Assembly (NCBI GenBank): GCA_028871345.1
Contig: JAGWNK010000002.1
Span: forward strand, 186,001 to 250,000
Direction: 5' to 3'
Length of the DNA: 64,000 nt
From: Alphaproteobacteria bacterium
GTDB taxonomy: Bacteria > Pseudomonadota > Alphaproteobacteria > Micropepsales > Micropepsaceae
Shown: positions 1-8,379 of the stretch, piece by piece
Numbering within the stretch: position 1 is the stretch's first letter
Layout: every line of letters starts with the position of its first letter
Notes under the pieces: generated by a model
Seen by the model: the letters and a program-made list of their open reading frames with translations, nothing else
The model's database searches: none
What the model was told of the DNA's origin: nothing
Position numbers and translations under genes: made by a program

Positions 1-618
1 GGCCGACTTCTTCTTGCGGCGCAGGCGGAAACCGCCGATGCCCGCGAGACCCGCGCCGAGAAGCGTCAACGTGGCCGGCTCCGGAACGGTCGACGCCGGC
101 GACGCGAAGGTGGCGCTCATCGAGATCGACGTGCCGGGCCCGCCGGTCTGCGTCAGGCTCCAGGTCTCATTGGCGCTCAACACTGCCCCGGCGTTCTTCC
201 AATCGCTGCCCAGCGTGAAGGTGCCCACGACCGAATAGGTGACGCTCTCACCCTTGCCGCTCGGGGTCTTGCCGCCGAACGTGACGCTGGTCGCCGTGAA
301 GGTACCAAGGCCTGCATCCGTGAAATCGAAGGAGCTGGCACCCGCGGTGGTGAAGGTCAACGGCGTCGTGGCGCCAAGGGTCGACGGCAGGGAGATCATC
401 GCAAAGCTGCCGGACGGCGACCCGATGAAAACATCATTCGGAGTCGGGCTCGTCAGGACGAACGACGTCGTTGTGGTCACGTCCGTTTTGGTGGACGTAA
501 ACGCCGTCACGGCGAAAGAGCCGGACGAATACATCGGCAAAGGCGTCGCCAGGGCCGCGCCCGTGGTGACAACCAGTGCGGCAACAGCGCCAGCAATTCC
601 TCTAGACAGCGACATCAT
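1..618 (-). CDS. PEP-CTERM sorting domain protein, 3' end cut by window edge
   Basis: The minus-strand frame is open from two adjacent ATG codons (618 and 615) to base 1 without a stop, at least 206 residues. A GAGGAG ribosome site lies just upstream of the start. Residues 1 to about 25 form a signal peptide ending near ALATP. The middle is rich in Thr, Ser and Gly with few charges, typical of secreted adhesive or matrix proteins. The C-terminal part seen here has the exosortase signal: the motif VPEPATL, a hydrophobic helix LLGAGLAGIGGF and a basic cluster RLRRKKK. In known systems the exosortase XrtA cleaves at PEP and the product is surface-bound or released. A sigma-54 promoter lies upstream. 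The substrate role is inferred from the signal; the passenger itself has no function I recognise. Confidence 0.85.
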   Translation of the reverse strand, partial: MMSLSRGIAGAVAALVVTTGAALATPLPMYSSGSFAVTAFTSTKTDVTTTTSFVLTSPTPNDVFIGSPSGSFAMISLPSTLGATTPLTFTTAGASSFDFTDAGLGTFTATSVTFGGKTPSGKGESVTYSVVGTFTLGSDWKNAGAVLSANETWSLTQTGGPGTSISMSATFASPASTVPEPATLTLLGAGLAGIGGFRLRRKKKSA

Positions 619-665
619 CTTCTCCTCGTTCCCATGGGGCAAACCCGACCCCGCAGGCATAGCGA

Positions 666-681
666 AGCAAGGCCCGTACCA
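666..681 (-). promoter_or_regulatory. sigma-54 (RpoN) promoter of the PEP-CTERM gene
   Basis: Read on the minus strand the bases are TGGTACGGGCCTTGCT. This matches the RpoN consensus TGGYACG-N4-TTGCW, with GG and GC separated by exactly 10 bases. It lies 48 to 63 bases upstream of the ATG at 618, which leaves a leader of about 37 bases. PEP-CTERM genes in other bacteria are often RpoN dependent and activated by PrsR, so both position and type fit. The activator site is not visible. Confidence 0.8.
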
Positions 682-719
682 GTATAAAAATTCTATGATT
701 TTCAGTTAGTTAGAAGCGG

Positions 720-737
720 AGGCCGGTAAGCCGGCCT
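720..737 (-). terminator. GC-rich hairpin after the 792-1409 gene
   Basis: AGGCCGG, a TAAG loop and CCGGCCT form a perfect 7-bp stem downstream of the stop at 792 on the minus strand and before the sigma-54 promoter of the next gene. There is no clear T run, so intrinsic termination is only likely. It would insulate the glycan operon from the PEP-CTERM gene. Confidence 0.45.
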
Positions 738-791
738 ATGGATTTGTAAAGTCTTTTGACAGGAACCCCGCCCGGCTCGGAACCTCCGATT

Positions 792-1409
792 TCAAGGCCG
801 CGAGGAGGCCTTGCCGGCGCCAACTTCCAGGAGGTCGCGCGCGGCGTCGTTGATGCGCACGAGAACCTGCCAGGCGTTGCGGCAGGTATTCCTTTCGCTC
901 ATGTCGCCCAGCGATGAGAGCTCCTTCTGCAACAGCTCGTAGCGGGGCGCGTGCTGTCTTGCGGCCTTGGCGGCCAGGTCCGCGACGGGAAACTGCAGAA
1001 CCTTGCTGCAAAGCGCCATGCGCTCCGGCGTCAGGGGCTCGTCGGTATAAGGGATGCCCGTCAGCGTGGTGCGGATCGTCTCACGGAGTGCCTGCAGCGG
1101 CTCGACGGCCGGAGCCGGTGTGGCCTCGACCAGGCGCGGCGCCGCGGCCCTCGCCGCCGGTGCCGGTGACTGTGGCGTCACGATTTTTCCAGGAACCGGC
1201 ACTGGGGCTTGTGCCGCCGCAATCCTGGCGCCGCGCACCACCGCTTTGCCCCACACACCCGCGGCAATGACGGCGAGAATGCCGGCCACCAGCACCTGCC
1301 ACTCGTAGACCCAATGGACCAGCTCGCGGAACGCGATCGGAAACACCGAAAACAGCACGAATCCGACCCACGACATGGTTGCGGTCAGCATCTGTTGCAC
1401 TGATGACAT
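792..1409 (-). CDS. hypothetical membrane-anchored protein, last gene of the glycan operon
   Basis: The protein has 205 residues from the ATG at 1409. Two hydrophobic stretches lie in the first 60 residues (around WVGFVLFSVFPIAF and VLVAGILAVIAAGVWG), then a Pro/Ala-rich linker (about 65-105) and a charged, helical C-terminal domain of about 100 residues with two Cys. It follows the acyltransferase gene by 72 bases on the same strand and is probably cotranscribed. I do not recognise the family. The layout (membrane hairpin, linker, cytoplasmic helical domain) would suit an accessory protein of the glycan assembly machinery, but that is only inference. An upstream in-frame start at 1469 exists but would weaken the N-terminal membrane topology. 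Confidence 0.6.
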   Translation of the reverse strand: MSSVQQMLTATMSWVGFVLFSVFPIAFRELVHWVYEWQVLVAGILAVIAAGVWGKAVVRGARIAAAQAPVPVPGKIVTPQSPAPAARAAAPRLVEATPAPAVEPLQALRETIRTTLTGIPYTDEPLTPERMALCSKVLQFPVADLAAKAARQHAPRYELLQKELSSLGDMSERNTCRNAWQVLVRINDAARDLLEVGAGKASSRP

Positions 1410-1481
1410 CGGTCGAGCCCCCGGCCGCGCAATGCCATTCAGAGTGGCACACGGACCAAAAACGAGCAACGCCAGGAAAGC

Positions 1482-2519
1482 CTACTCGTATGCTTGCGTA
1501 GCCGCGGATTGCCCGCGGATCAACCGGGCGAGCTTCGTGGGCAAGACCTGCCGCAGCAGCGCGGCCATCCCGGCGAACGATCGCATGTTCGTTGCAACGA
1601 GGCCAAAGCGCGGCCGCGACAAGCGCAGCCAATCCCGCTTATAGGCGTCATCGCCGCGACCGAAGTCGATCTCGCGAATACCGTCATTGGCAATCAGCTC
1701 ACGTGCCGTCCAGTGCGTCAGAAGCGTGCCGGGCGAATGGGCCGCCGCACTTTCCCGGTGCGCGAGCTTGAAAATCGTGGCTTTCGCGCCGGACAGCAGC
1801 CAGATCTGGGCCGCCACGACGTCGCCGGCCAAGCTCATCGTTCCCAGGCGGACCAGGCCCTCGTCCCCCAGCGCCTTCACCATCGCCGGCATGAACCCCG
1901 CATGCGGTTCGGGAACCTTCCAGGACGAACGGTAGACCTCCTCATAGCCGGTAAACGCGGCGGCCAGTTCGGCGGGCGAGCGCGCGCAGCGGAACTCGAC
2001 GGCTGGCGCCTGATTCAGCTTGCGGCGCACGGTGGTGCGCAGGCGCGACGGGCGGTTCCTCCAGTAGTCGTCGAAATCGCAGACCGGCTCGTACCAGTTG
2101 CCGAAATGGCGATAGCGTGCGACGGCCAGTCCGGAATGCTCGAGGCCCTCCGCGAAAGCCGCCATGGAAGGCTCGCGACAATCCAGCGCATCGAGTTGCA
2201 GCACGCCGTCGACGAATTCCGCCGCCCGGCGGCCGACCAGATGCGCCAGATCGACCTCGGGCAAGGCGGGTGCAAACCGCGTCGTGTAAGGCGCGGTCAA
2301 GGCGCGCAGCGCCCGGCCCTTGCGTACCAGCGGCAAAATGGCGAGCGGCGCGCCCGCGCCATCCTTGGCCTCGAGGACGACGGCCTCTTCACCGGGCGCC
2401 AACGTGGTGGACGCCAACGTGCGGAACCAGGCCAACGAGCCTTCGGCGGTTCCGCTCCTGGCGAACGCGTCGTGCCATGCCGGCTCTTCGCAAAACCGCC
2501 TGACAGCGATGTCGACCAT
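1482..2519 (-). CDS. CelD/FemAB-like GNAT acyltransferase (Acetyltransf_6 type)
   Basis: 345 residues; the ATG at 2519 overlaps the stop of the upstream ligase gene by one base (TGATG), so translation is coupled. The C-terminal half carries the features of the BioF2-like/CelD acetyltransferase fold: LKRK-like basic stretch TVRRKLNQ near residue 165, a GDVVAAQIWLL strand, and the closing motif IDFGRGDDAYKRDW near residue 300. Family members acylate sugars or transfer aminoacyl groups during exopolysaccharide and peptidoglycan synthesis. Here it probably decorates the polysaccharide or its lipid-linked precursor in the cytoplasm. It is one of three such genes in the first 13 kb. Substrate unknown. 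Confidence 0.75.
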   Translation of the reverse strand: MVDIAVRRFCEEPAWHDAFARSGTAEGSLAWFRTLASTTLAPGEEAVVLEAKDGAGAPLAILPLVRKGRALRALTAPYTTRFAPALPEVDLAHLVGRRAAEFVDGVLQLDALDCREPSMAAFAEGLEHSGLAVARYRHFGNWYEPVCDFDDYWRNRPSRLRTTVRRKLNQAPAVEFRCARSPAELAAAFTGYEEVYRSSWKVPEPHAGFMPAMVKALGDEGLVRLGTMSLAGDVVAAQIWLLSGAKATIFKLAHRESAAAHSPGTLLTHWTARELIANDGIREIDFGRGDDAYKRDWLRLSRPRFGLVATNMRSFAGMAALLRQVLPTKLARLIRGQSAATQAYE

Positions 2520-3793
2520 CAGCCCGGCGCCAGGGCCGCCACGGCGGCGCTCGCTTCCTCTTTCTTCTCCAGGACGACCTTCTGAAGCGGCAGCAGGAGG
2601 AGCACGACGATCACGAACAGGTCGTAATACGCCATGCTGAGACCCGCACCGGCGACGCAGAACACGAACAACGAGGCCTGCAGTGCGACGCCGAGGTCGG
2701 CCACCCATTGCAGCTGCGGATTCTGACGGGCGGCCGCGATGACCCGCGAGCCGGTTATAAATGCGGCAGCAATCATGAACAGGTAGATGGCCAGACCGGG
2801 AAACCCGTTCTCGCCGAGCACCTGGAAGTAGATGCTGTGCGCCGCATGGTTTATCTCGCCCGGATAATAATGATTGAAGATCCCCGGCAACTGCGGGCCG
2901 TAGAAGCCGGCGCCCAACGGGAAGTGATCGACGGCGTATCGGTATGCCACCTGCCAGGCGATCAGCCGGCCGTGGAACGAGGCGTCGTTCTGCGCCTGGC
3001 TGATGGTGTCCATGCGGTTGAAGAATTCGTCGGGCATGAAATTCAGCGCGAAGGCCAGCACTACGGCGGCCATGGCCAGGTAGAGGAACTTGTTCTTGGA
3101 CCTGATCAGGAACAAGGCGGCCAGCGCCGCCAATCCGATCAGCGCGCCGCGCGAGTAGGTCCCCAGAACCGCGATGACCGTAAGCACGATGCACGCCAGC
3201 AGCAGCATGCCGATCCGCCGGTCGGCCGTCTGCAGGCGAAGATAATTGGCCAGGGGCAGCGTCATCAGCAGCGCCACCGCGAGCTGGTTGTTGTCCCCGA
3301 TGATGGTGTTGGGGGGACCGAAGACGTGGCTGTGGCCGCCGGTCATGATCGTAAAAATGCCCCCCTTCACCCCGTAGAAGAACAGCGAGATGACGCACGT
3401 CCACAACAGGGCGTGGATCCGCGTGCGGTTGGTGGCCGTCGCCGCCACGACGAAGCCCAGGGCGAAGATCTTCCAGGTGCGGTCCCAGTATGGCCACGAC
3501 CATTTGGGGTCGAAGGCAAAGAAGGAGTTGAACGTCATCCATACCATGAATGCGATGAGCGCCCAGACGATGGGGCCCGACGGCGGCAGCTTGCGCTCCT
3601 TGGAGACGGCCAGCGCTATGACCGTCACCAACACGATGATGAGGTTGGTCGGGATGCTGTTGATGATGCCCCAGGATTCCATCTGCGGGTTCTGCAGCGA
3701 GAACCAGGTCCACACGATCACCCCGGCATAGGGAAAGCGCAACGCCATCCCGAGCGCCACGACGAGTGCCAGAAGCAGAACGTAACTGCGCAC
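2519..3793 (-). CDS. putative O-glycosylation ligase, exosortase-associated (O-antigen ligase-like)
   Basis: 424 residues from a GTG at 3793, preceded by GGAGGG at good spacing; the upstream in-frame ATG at 3904 would overlap the glycosyltransferase gene. About ten hydrophobic segments, with an N-terminal block beginning RSYVLLLALVVALGMALRF and a large periplasmic loop before AAHSIYFQVLGENGFPG, the Wzy_C/WaaL-type signature. The N-terminal region (QNPQMESWGIINSIPTNLI) resembles the DUF5935 part of ligases that co-occur with exosortase A. Such proteins are thought to transfer a lipid-linked glycan to an acceptor on the periplasmic side. The PEP-CTERM protein nearby is a possible acceptor. A Wzy polymerase role cannot be excluded. 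Confidence 0.8.
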   Translation of the reverse strand: MRSYVLLLALVVALGMALRFPYAGVIVWTWFSLQNPQMESWGIINSIPTNLIIVLVTVIALAVSKERKLPPSGPIVWALIAFMVWMTFNSFFAFDPKWSWPYWDRTWKIFALGFVVAATATNRTRIHALLWTCVISLFFYGVKGGIFTIMTGGHSHVFGPPNTIIGDNNQLAVALLMTLPLANYLRLQTADRRIGMLLLACIVLTVIAVLGTYSRGALIGLAALAALFLIRSKNKFLYLAMAAVVLAFALNFMPDEFFNRMDTISQAQNDASFHGRLIAWQVAYRYAVDHFPLGAGFYGPQLPGIFNHYYPGEINHAAHSIYFQVLGENGFPGLAIYLFMIAAAFITGSRVIAAARQNPQLQWVADLGVALQASLFVFCVAGAGLSMAYYDLFVIVVLLLLPLQKVVLEKKEEASAAVAALAPG

Positions 3794-3801
3794 GTGCCCT
3801 C

Positions 3802-4797
3802 CTACGCCGCCGTCCTGCGCCCCGGGCGCAGACGTCGGTAAAGTGTCGCCAGCGGGAGTTTGGCGGCGAGCAGCAGTCCGCGCAACGGGCGATGGCCCCT
3901 GCACGCCGCACCCAGGACCATCGCGAGCCCCTGGGCGAGGTTGGCGTTGTCACAGGCCGAAAGGCCGGTGCGAAAAGCGCGCTCGCCGACGATAGCGCGA
4001 CGCTCGCGCTTCGTCAGGCGATCGCCCAGCCCAGCGAGATGGCGCTCGATCATCGGCAGCGTGAACATGCGTTGGTCGGCCAGCGTCCAGGACGAAAGGC
4101 TGCGGGGTCGAACATGAACGGCCACCAGGCTTTCCGGCACGTAAACGGACGCGCCGGCCAGCGCCAGCCTGATCCACATGTCCTGGTCCTCGGCCACCTT
4201 CAGGCTCTCGTCGAAGCCGCCGAGCGCCGCCAGGACCGACCGGCGCGCCAGCACCGTCGGAGTCGCGACGAAATTGCTGGCGAGCAGCGCCTTCCACATA
4301 TCCCGCCCCGCGGTCACCGGGCGGCCCCCATAGGTGTCACCGAGGAGACGCCCGTCGGGCGCGATCTCATGGGAGGCGCAGAAGGCGAATATCGCCTCGG
4401 GCTGCCGGTCGATGGCGGCCATCTGACGCTCCAGCTTTGACGGCAGCCATTCGTCGTCGGCGTCGAGGAACGCCACCCAATCACCGGTCGCCGCCCTGAC
4501 GCCGGCATTGCGAGCGGCCGCTGCGCCTTCGCGGACCGGCCGCGCCAGGATGTTGACGCCGCGCGCAGCATAAGACCGCGCCACGTCCCCGGTAGCATCG
4601 GTGCTGCCGTCGTCGACGACGATGACCTCCTGCGGCGGCCGCGTCTGGGCGAAGACGGATTCGAGGGCCCGCCCAAGCGTGTCGGCGGCATTGTGCGCCG
4701 GAATGACGACGCTGACCGAGGGATGCAGCCGCGACCGGTCGGGGCATCCATCCGGGGCGATTGCGTCGGCCCTCGTGGGCGTGTTGCTGCCTTCCAT
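3802..4797 (-). CDS. family 2 glycosyltransferase
   Basis: 331 residues. A GT-A domain begins near residue 27 with VSVVIPAHNAADTLGRALES, followed by VIVVDDGSTDATGD, GAAAARNAG and the metal-binding DxD region FLDADDEWLP near residue 115. The acceptor half contains AEDQDMWIRLALAG, the conserved ED acid of GT2 enzymes. The C-terminal 60 residues are basic and amphipathic, suggesting peripheral membrane binding. The gene sits 9 bases after the next GT2 gene and 8 bases before the ligase start, inside one operon. It should add a sugar from a nucleotide donor to the undecaprenyl-linked repeat; the sugar is not predictable. Confidence 0.85.
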   Translation of the reverse strand: MEGSNTPTRADAIAPDGCPDRSRLHPSVSVVIPAHNAADTLGRALESVFAQTRPPQEVIVVDDGSTDATGDVARSYAARGVNILARPVREGAAAARNAGVRAATGDWVAFLDADDEWLPSKLERQMAAIDRQPEAIFAFCASHEIAPDGRLLGDTYGGRPVTAGRDMWKALLASNFVATPTVLARRSVLAALGGFDESLKVAEDQDMWIRLALAGASVYVPESLVAVHVRPRSLSSWTLADQRMFTLPMIERHLAGLGDRLTKRERRAIVGERAFRTGLSACDNANLAQGLAMVLGAACRGHRPLRGLLLAAKLPLATLYRRLRPGRRTAA

Positions 4798-4806
4798 GGT
4801 CGCGGC

Positions 4807-5754
4807 TCAGGCCATTTCCAGGAAGTCCTTGAGGTACCTCTTCAAGTTCTTCACGCCCGGCGCCGTGAACACCAGGAAGCGCGCGCAATCGAGGGGGCGG
4901 TGTCCCAGGACGATGGCGCGGATGAGGTACCACGAGCCGTGCCAGAAGCCGCCCGGAGAGGCGCACAGCCCGCGGCCGATGTCGCTGTAAACCTTGGCGC
5001 GGGCTCGAAACTTGTCGCGCAGCGACAGCCGGTTCGAGAGGGAGCGGATGTGTCCTTCGATCATCGGCTCGACATACTGCCAGGTAAGATGGCCGCTGGA
5101 GGCCATGTAGCTGGATGGCGACAGACGGATGTCGACGAGCCGCTCCTGCGCCAGCACGACGCTTCCCCGGCGCGCGACGCGGATCCACAGATCGCGGTCC
5201 TCGCCCACACGCAGCACAGGGTTGAACGGAGCCGTCCCGAGATCGGCCCGGCGCACCAGGGCGCAGGGCGTGGCGATATAGCAGTCCCAAAGAAGCTGCT
5301 TCCAGCCGTCGGCCATCACTTCGGGAAGGCCGTTGAACAGCAAGCTTACAGTATTGCCTTCGCCGTCGATCCACGCCGCCTGGCAGCCGCACAGCCTTGC
5401 CGACGGGTTGGCGTCGAGCAGCCCCAACTGCCGCTCGATCTTCTTCGGCAACCACAGGTCGTCGGCGTCGAGGAAGGCGACGAACTCGCCGCGCGACCGG
5501 CGGACGCCGACATTGCGGGCATGGGCCGGGCCGCTGTTCTCGGGAAGCCGAACTATGGTGTGCGGCAGGCCCGAGGCTTCCAGTGCCAGGCGCGCGATCT
5601 CTTCGGTGTTGTCGCTGCTGGTGTCGTCCACGATCACCACCTCGAGACTCCGGAAGGTCTGCGCCGCGACCGAGGCGATGGTCTGCGCAATGGAGCGCGA
5701 GGCGTTGTAGGTGGGGATGACGACGCTCACCCGCGGCGACGTTGGAGCGTTCAT
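4807..5754 (-). CDS. family 2 glycosyltransferase
   Basis: 315 residues from the ATG at 5754, which overlaps the upstream stop as ATGA and has GAGGAAGGG just before it; a longer in-frame start at 5847 would run into the upstream gene. Motifs: VSVVIPTYNASRSIAQTIAS at residue 8, VVIVDDTSSDNTEE, SGPAHARNVG, DxD as FLDADDLWLP, and GEDRDLWIRVARRG. It resembles the neighbouring GT2 at 3802-4797 over its full length, so the pair probably arose by duplication and may add consecutive sugars. Cytoplasmic, membrane associated. Donor and linkage unknown. Confidence 0.85.
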   Translation of the reverse strand: MNAPTSPRVSVVIPTYNASRSIAQTIASVAAQTFRSLEVVIVDDTSSDNTEEIARLALEASGLPHTIVRLPENSGPAHARNVGVRRSRGEFVAFLDADDLWLPKKIERQLGLLDANPSARLCGCQAAWIDGEGNTVSLLFNGLPEVMADGWKQLLWDCYIATPCALVRRADLGTAPFNPVLRVGEDRDLWIRVARRGSVVLAQERLVDIRLSPSSYMASSGHLTWQYVEPMIEGHIRSLSNRLSLRDKFRARAKVYSDIGRGLCASPGGFWHGSWYLIRAIVLGHRPLDCARFLVFTAPGVKNLKRYLKDFLEMA

Positions 5755-6872
5755 CCCTTCCTCGCGCGCCTCAGAAAGCCGACCGCCCTGCGCGCCAAGG
5801 CTTCCGCCCGGAAAGCCGCATTCGGTTTGCGGAAGTGGCACCAGCACAACTCGTATGTTTCCTTCCCGAAGGTTTCCTTCAGCCGGTTTGTGCCGGCCAG
5901 GAAATCATAACGGGACATGCCCTGGGCCGCGTAGTGCGAAATTGCCTTGGCATGACAGACATAGCCCGGGCGTAGATCGGGATCATCATCATCGAAGCCG
6001 CTTTGATAGCTGGAAACGACGCCGTTTCGGCGGAAATTGTAGAGATACCCGAAAACGCGGGAACCGGCCGAAACGCGCAGGAGATCGACACTCCCCTCCG
6101 CGACGCCAGCTTCAATCAACGCACGGTGGAATACCTCGAAATACGGTGCGTCGAAGGCATGACGCCGCCCGCGGCGGTGCCAGGAGCGGATATGCAGCTC
6201 CTTCAAGCCCGCGAAATAGTCGAGCGCCGTCGGGACGTCGGCGGCGACCTCAAGCACCACAGGCGCGGCGACTTCATACGCGCGCATGCTGCGCCCCAGC
6301 TGCTGGCGCGCGTTGCGGCTCAGCAGCGAAGCGACACCTCCGGCACGGACCTGTTCGAGGGGCGCGCGATGGCCCTGGCTCCGCCGCGCCAGCCGGACGA
6401 TGTTGCCGTCGGTCCGCCCGGCCCGGCCGGTCGCCAGGCCGGGAACGACCATCTCGTCCAGCGGCGAGGCGGCAAACCAGTCCATGAGCGACGGCCACAG
6501 CGCATCGTCGGAGACTGTCGCCGCAAATCCGTTATGCTCGATTTCGACGCAATCCAGCTCCGCGTCGCCAAGGCTGTTCAGGCAGGCTCGGCGAACCGGC
6601 AGGACACCCCCCAATACGACATTCCGAAGTCCGACCAGCGCCAGGCCGACTGCTTGCGAACCGCGCGAGACGGCGAGGAGCATCACGTGCCCATGATCGG
6701 GTACGGTCCGCAGCAGCGCGCCGATCCAGGTCCAGGTCACGAAGAACGAGTGGGTTCCGACGCGGTCGAGCGAGCGCCACATCCCGTCGAGTTCTTCGAG
6801 ATCCGGCAGCGGTCCCAGTGTGAACACGAGATCGCGCGAGGGTTCGATGAGCGTTGCCGTCACTGCGCGCAT
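5751..6872 (-). CDS. CelD/FemAB-like GNAT acyltransferase, first gene of the minus-strand glycan operon
   Basis: 373 residues. The N-terminal part contains SFFVTWTWIGALLRTV, the usual aromatic stretch of BioF2-like acetyltransferases. The C-terminal half has LGRSMRAYE, VFGYLYNFRRNGVVSSYQSGF and SRYDFLAGTNRLKETFG, matching the Acetyltransf_6 pattern. It heads a string of five tightly coupled genes reaching down to 1482 (overlap of 4, gap of 9, gap of 8, overlap of 1 base). The enzyme probably modifies a sugar of the polysaccharide with an acyl group. It differs clearly in sequence from the paralogues at 1482 and 11102, so separate substrates are likely. Confidence 0.75.
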   Translation of the reverse strand: MRAVTATLIEPSRDLVFTLGPLPDLEELDGMWRSLDRVGTHSFFVTWTWIGALLRTVPDHGHVMLLAVSRGSQAVGLALVGLRNVVLGGVLPVRRACLNSLGDAELDCVEIEHNGFAATVSDDALWPSLMDWFAASPLDEMVVPGLATGRAGRTDGNIVRLARRSQGHRAPLEQVRAGGVASLLSRNARQQLGRSMRAYEVAAPVVLEVAADVPTALDYFAGLKELHIRSWHRRGRRHAFDAPYFEVFHRALIEAGVAEGSVDLLRVSAGSRVFGYLYNFRRNGVVSSYQSGFDDDDPDLRPGYVCHAKAISHYAAQGMSRYDFLAGTNRLKETFGKETYELCWCHFRKPNAAFRAEALARRAVGFLRRARKG

Positions 6873-7224
6873 GCCGCTGCCGTGATGACGCCGGCGTCGC
6901 TGGATCCTGGAAGCATCATCGCGGGTTCACCTTCACGCGACGGAAGTAATCGTGACGCATTCGTCATAATCCAAGTCGATCGTGGCCGCGCAGTCCCAGC
7001 GGCAAACAGAAATATACCGTGGCGCGGCCGCCGACGTGCCGTGATTTTTCTTGACGCTGCGACAGGGACACGGACTTTTTCGCCACTATCCTTACCAGAT
7101 GCGACGCCGTGCAATAGACATTCAACAAAGTGACGATAATCATCCGTCTCTGGCCGTTCCATCCGGGGCCGTTGCACGCCCCGACAGCGACACAACCCGT
7201 GGCCGGATCGACGCCGAATGCGAA
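6873..7224. other. divergent intergenic region between two glycan transcription units
   Basis: About 350 bases separate the minus-strand operon start from the chosen deacetylase start. The region must hold two divergent promoters. I see a weak RpoN-like sequence on the minus strand near 7030 (GGCACG followed by a poor -12 element) and no convincing sigma-70 pair. The deacetylase frame stays open back to 7051, so part of this region could be coding. Confidence 0.4.
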
Positions 7225-8349
7225 ATGGCAATACGAGCAATGGCCACCTCCACCGCGACAGCTGACCGGTCGAAGCTGACGACCGCAACGGCCGGCGAAC
7301 GCGGGAAGCGGACGGTGCCGGGGATCGACGGACGCAACACGGCTGTGCGGCATGGGCCGGCCATCCCCAGCATAGAGCGTCCGCTCGTCTTGACGACCAT
7401 CGACGCCGAGGAATCGTTCGATTGGAGCCGGCCATTCACACGCGACAATCACAATCTAGCGGCCCTCGGACAGCAGCACTTTGCCCACCATGTGTTCGAG
7501 AAGCACAATGTCGTGCCCATCTACCTGGTGACCTATCCCGTCGTCGTCCATGAACATGGCTATCGTCCCCTCCTGGAATATTTCGCGGAGGGTCGCTGCG
7601 AGATCGGCACGCAGCTCCACCCCTGGGTAACGCCGCCCTTCACCGAACAAGTCAATTTGCACAACAGCTTCCCCGGCAACCTTCCCGCGGAACTTGAATG
7701 CGAGAAGCTGCGCGTTCTGACCGATGCCATAGGCGAGCGTTTCGGCCGGAGGCCCATCGTCTATCGCGCGGGGCGTTATGGTCTGGGCCCCGCCACGCTG
7801 CGCGCGCTTCGTAGGCTCGGTTACAAGATCGACACCAGCGTGGTTCCCGAACAGGACTACTCCAAGGACCACGGCCCCTCCTTCTTCGGCAGGCCCGTCT
7901 GGCCCTACTGGGCCGACGAGGAACAGACGCTGCTCGAACTGCCGTTGACCTCGGCGTTCGTCGGCCTGATCGGGCGATCGAGTCACCGGCTGGCGCGGGC
8001 GCTCTACCTCAACGACCTCCATTACGGCTTTGCACGCAGCGTGCTGGTACGCGCCAACATGCTCGAGCGCATCCGCCTGACGCCGGAAGGCACACGCGTC
8101 GAGGACGCCAAGAAGCTGGTGCGCGTCCTTCTGCGGCGCGGCATCCGCATCTTCGTGGTTTCCTATCACACGCCGTCGCTGGTCGCCGGCAACACCCCCT
8201 ATGTGCAATCGGTGGACGACCGGAACCGCTTGCTGCGCTGGCTCGATGAATTCTATGAGTTCTTCCGCGAGGAGATCGGCGGCAGACCGGCGACGACGGC
8301 GGAAATCCACGAGACGGCCGAGCGGGCACGACCCGCCGCGGGCGTCTGA
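7225..8349 (+). CDS. WalW-type polysaccharide deacetylase (CE4-like)
   Basis: About 374 residues from the ATG at 7225; the frame is open from 7051 and an ATG at 7240 is an alternative, none with a strong ribosome site. The catalytic domain starts near VLTTIDAEESFDWSRPF, where the paired acids of the NodB motif are seen. Further motifs are QLHPWVTPPF (metal-binding His and the WalW HxW-TPP signature), YRAGRYGLG (the Arg motif) and VVSYHTPSL (the last His). Family members remove N-acetyl groups from exopolysaccharides and are found in exosortase-linked gene clusters. No signal peptide is clear, so it may act on precursors in the cytoplasm. First gene of a plus-strand block of three. Confidence 0.75.
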   Translation: MAIRAMATSTATADRSKLTTATAGERGKRTVPGIDGRNTAVRHGPAIPSIERPLVLTTIDAEESFDWSRPFTRDNHNLAALGQQHFAHHVFEKHNVVPIYLVTYPVVVHEHGYRPLLEYFAEGRCEIGTQLHPWVTPPFTEQVNLHNSFPGNLPAELECEKLRVLTDAIGERFGRRPIVYRAGRYGLGPATLRALRRLGYKIDTSVVPEQDYSKDHGPSFFGRPVWPYWADEEQTLLELPLTSAFVGLIGRSSHRLARALYLNDLHYGFARSVLVRANMLERIRLTPEGTRVEDAKKLVRVLLRRGIRIFVVSYHTPSLVAGNTPYVQSVDDRNRLLRWLDEFYEFFREEIGGRPATTAEIHETAERARPAAGV

Positions 8350-8379
8350 CACGGCATGAAGTTGGGAAGGACCGATCGT

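Noticed and set aside
1482..3953. One 823-residue minus-strand protein
   Set aside because: Only its last 345 residues look like a protein; the rest is the shadow frame of the ligase gene. The ATG at 2519 with TGATG coupling is the true start.
7020..7045. Sigma-54-like sequence on the minus strand upstream of the acyltransferase at 5751-6872
   Set aside because: The -24 half (GGCACG) is good but the -12 half lacks TTGC; kept only as a weak note.
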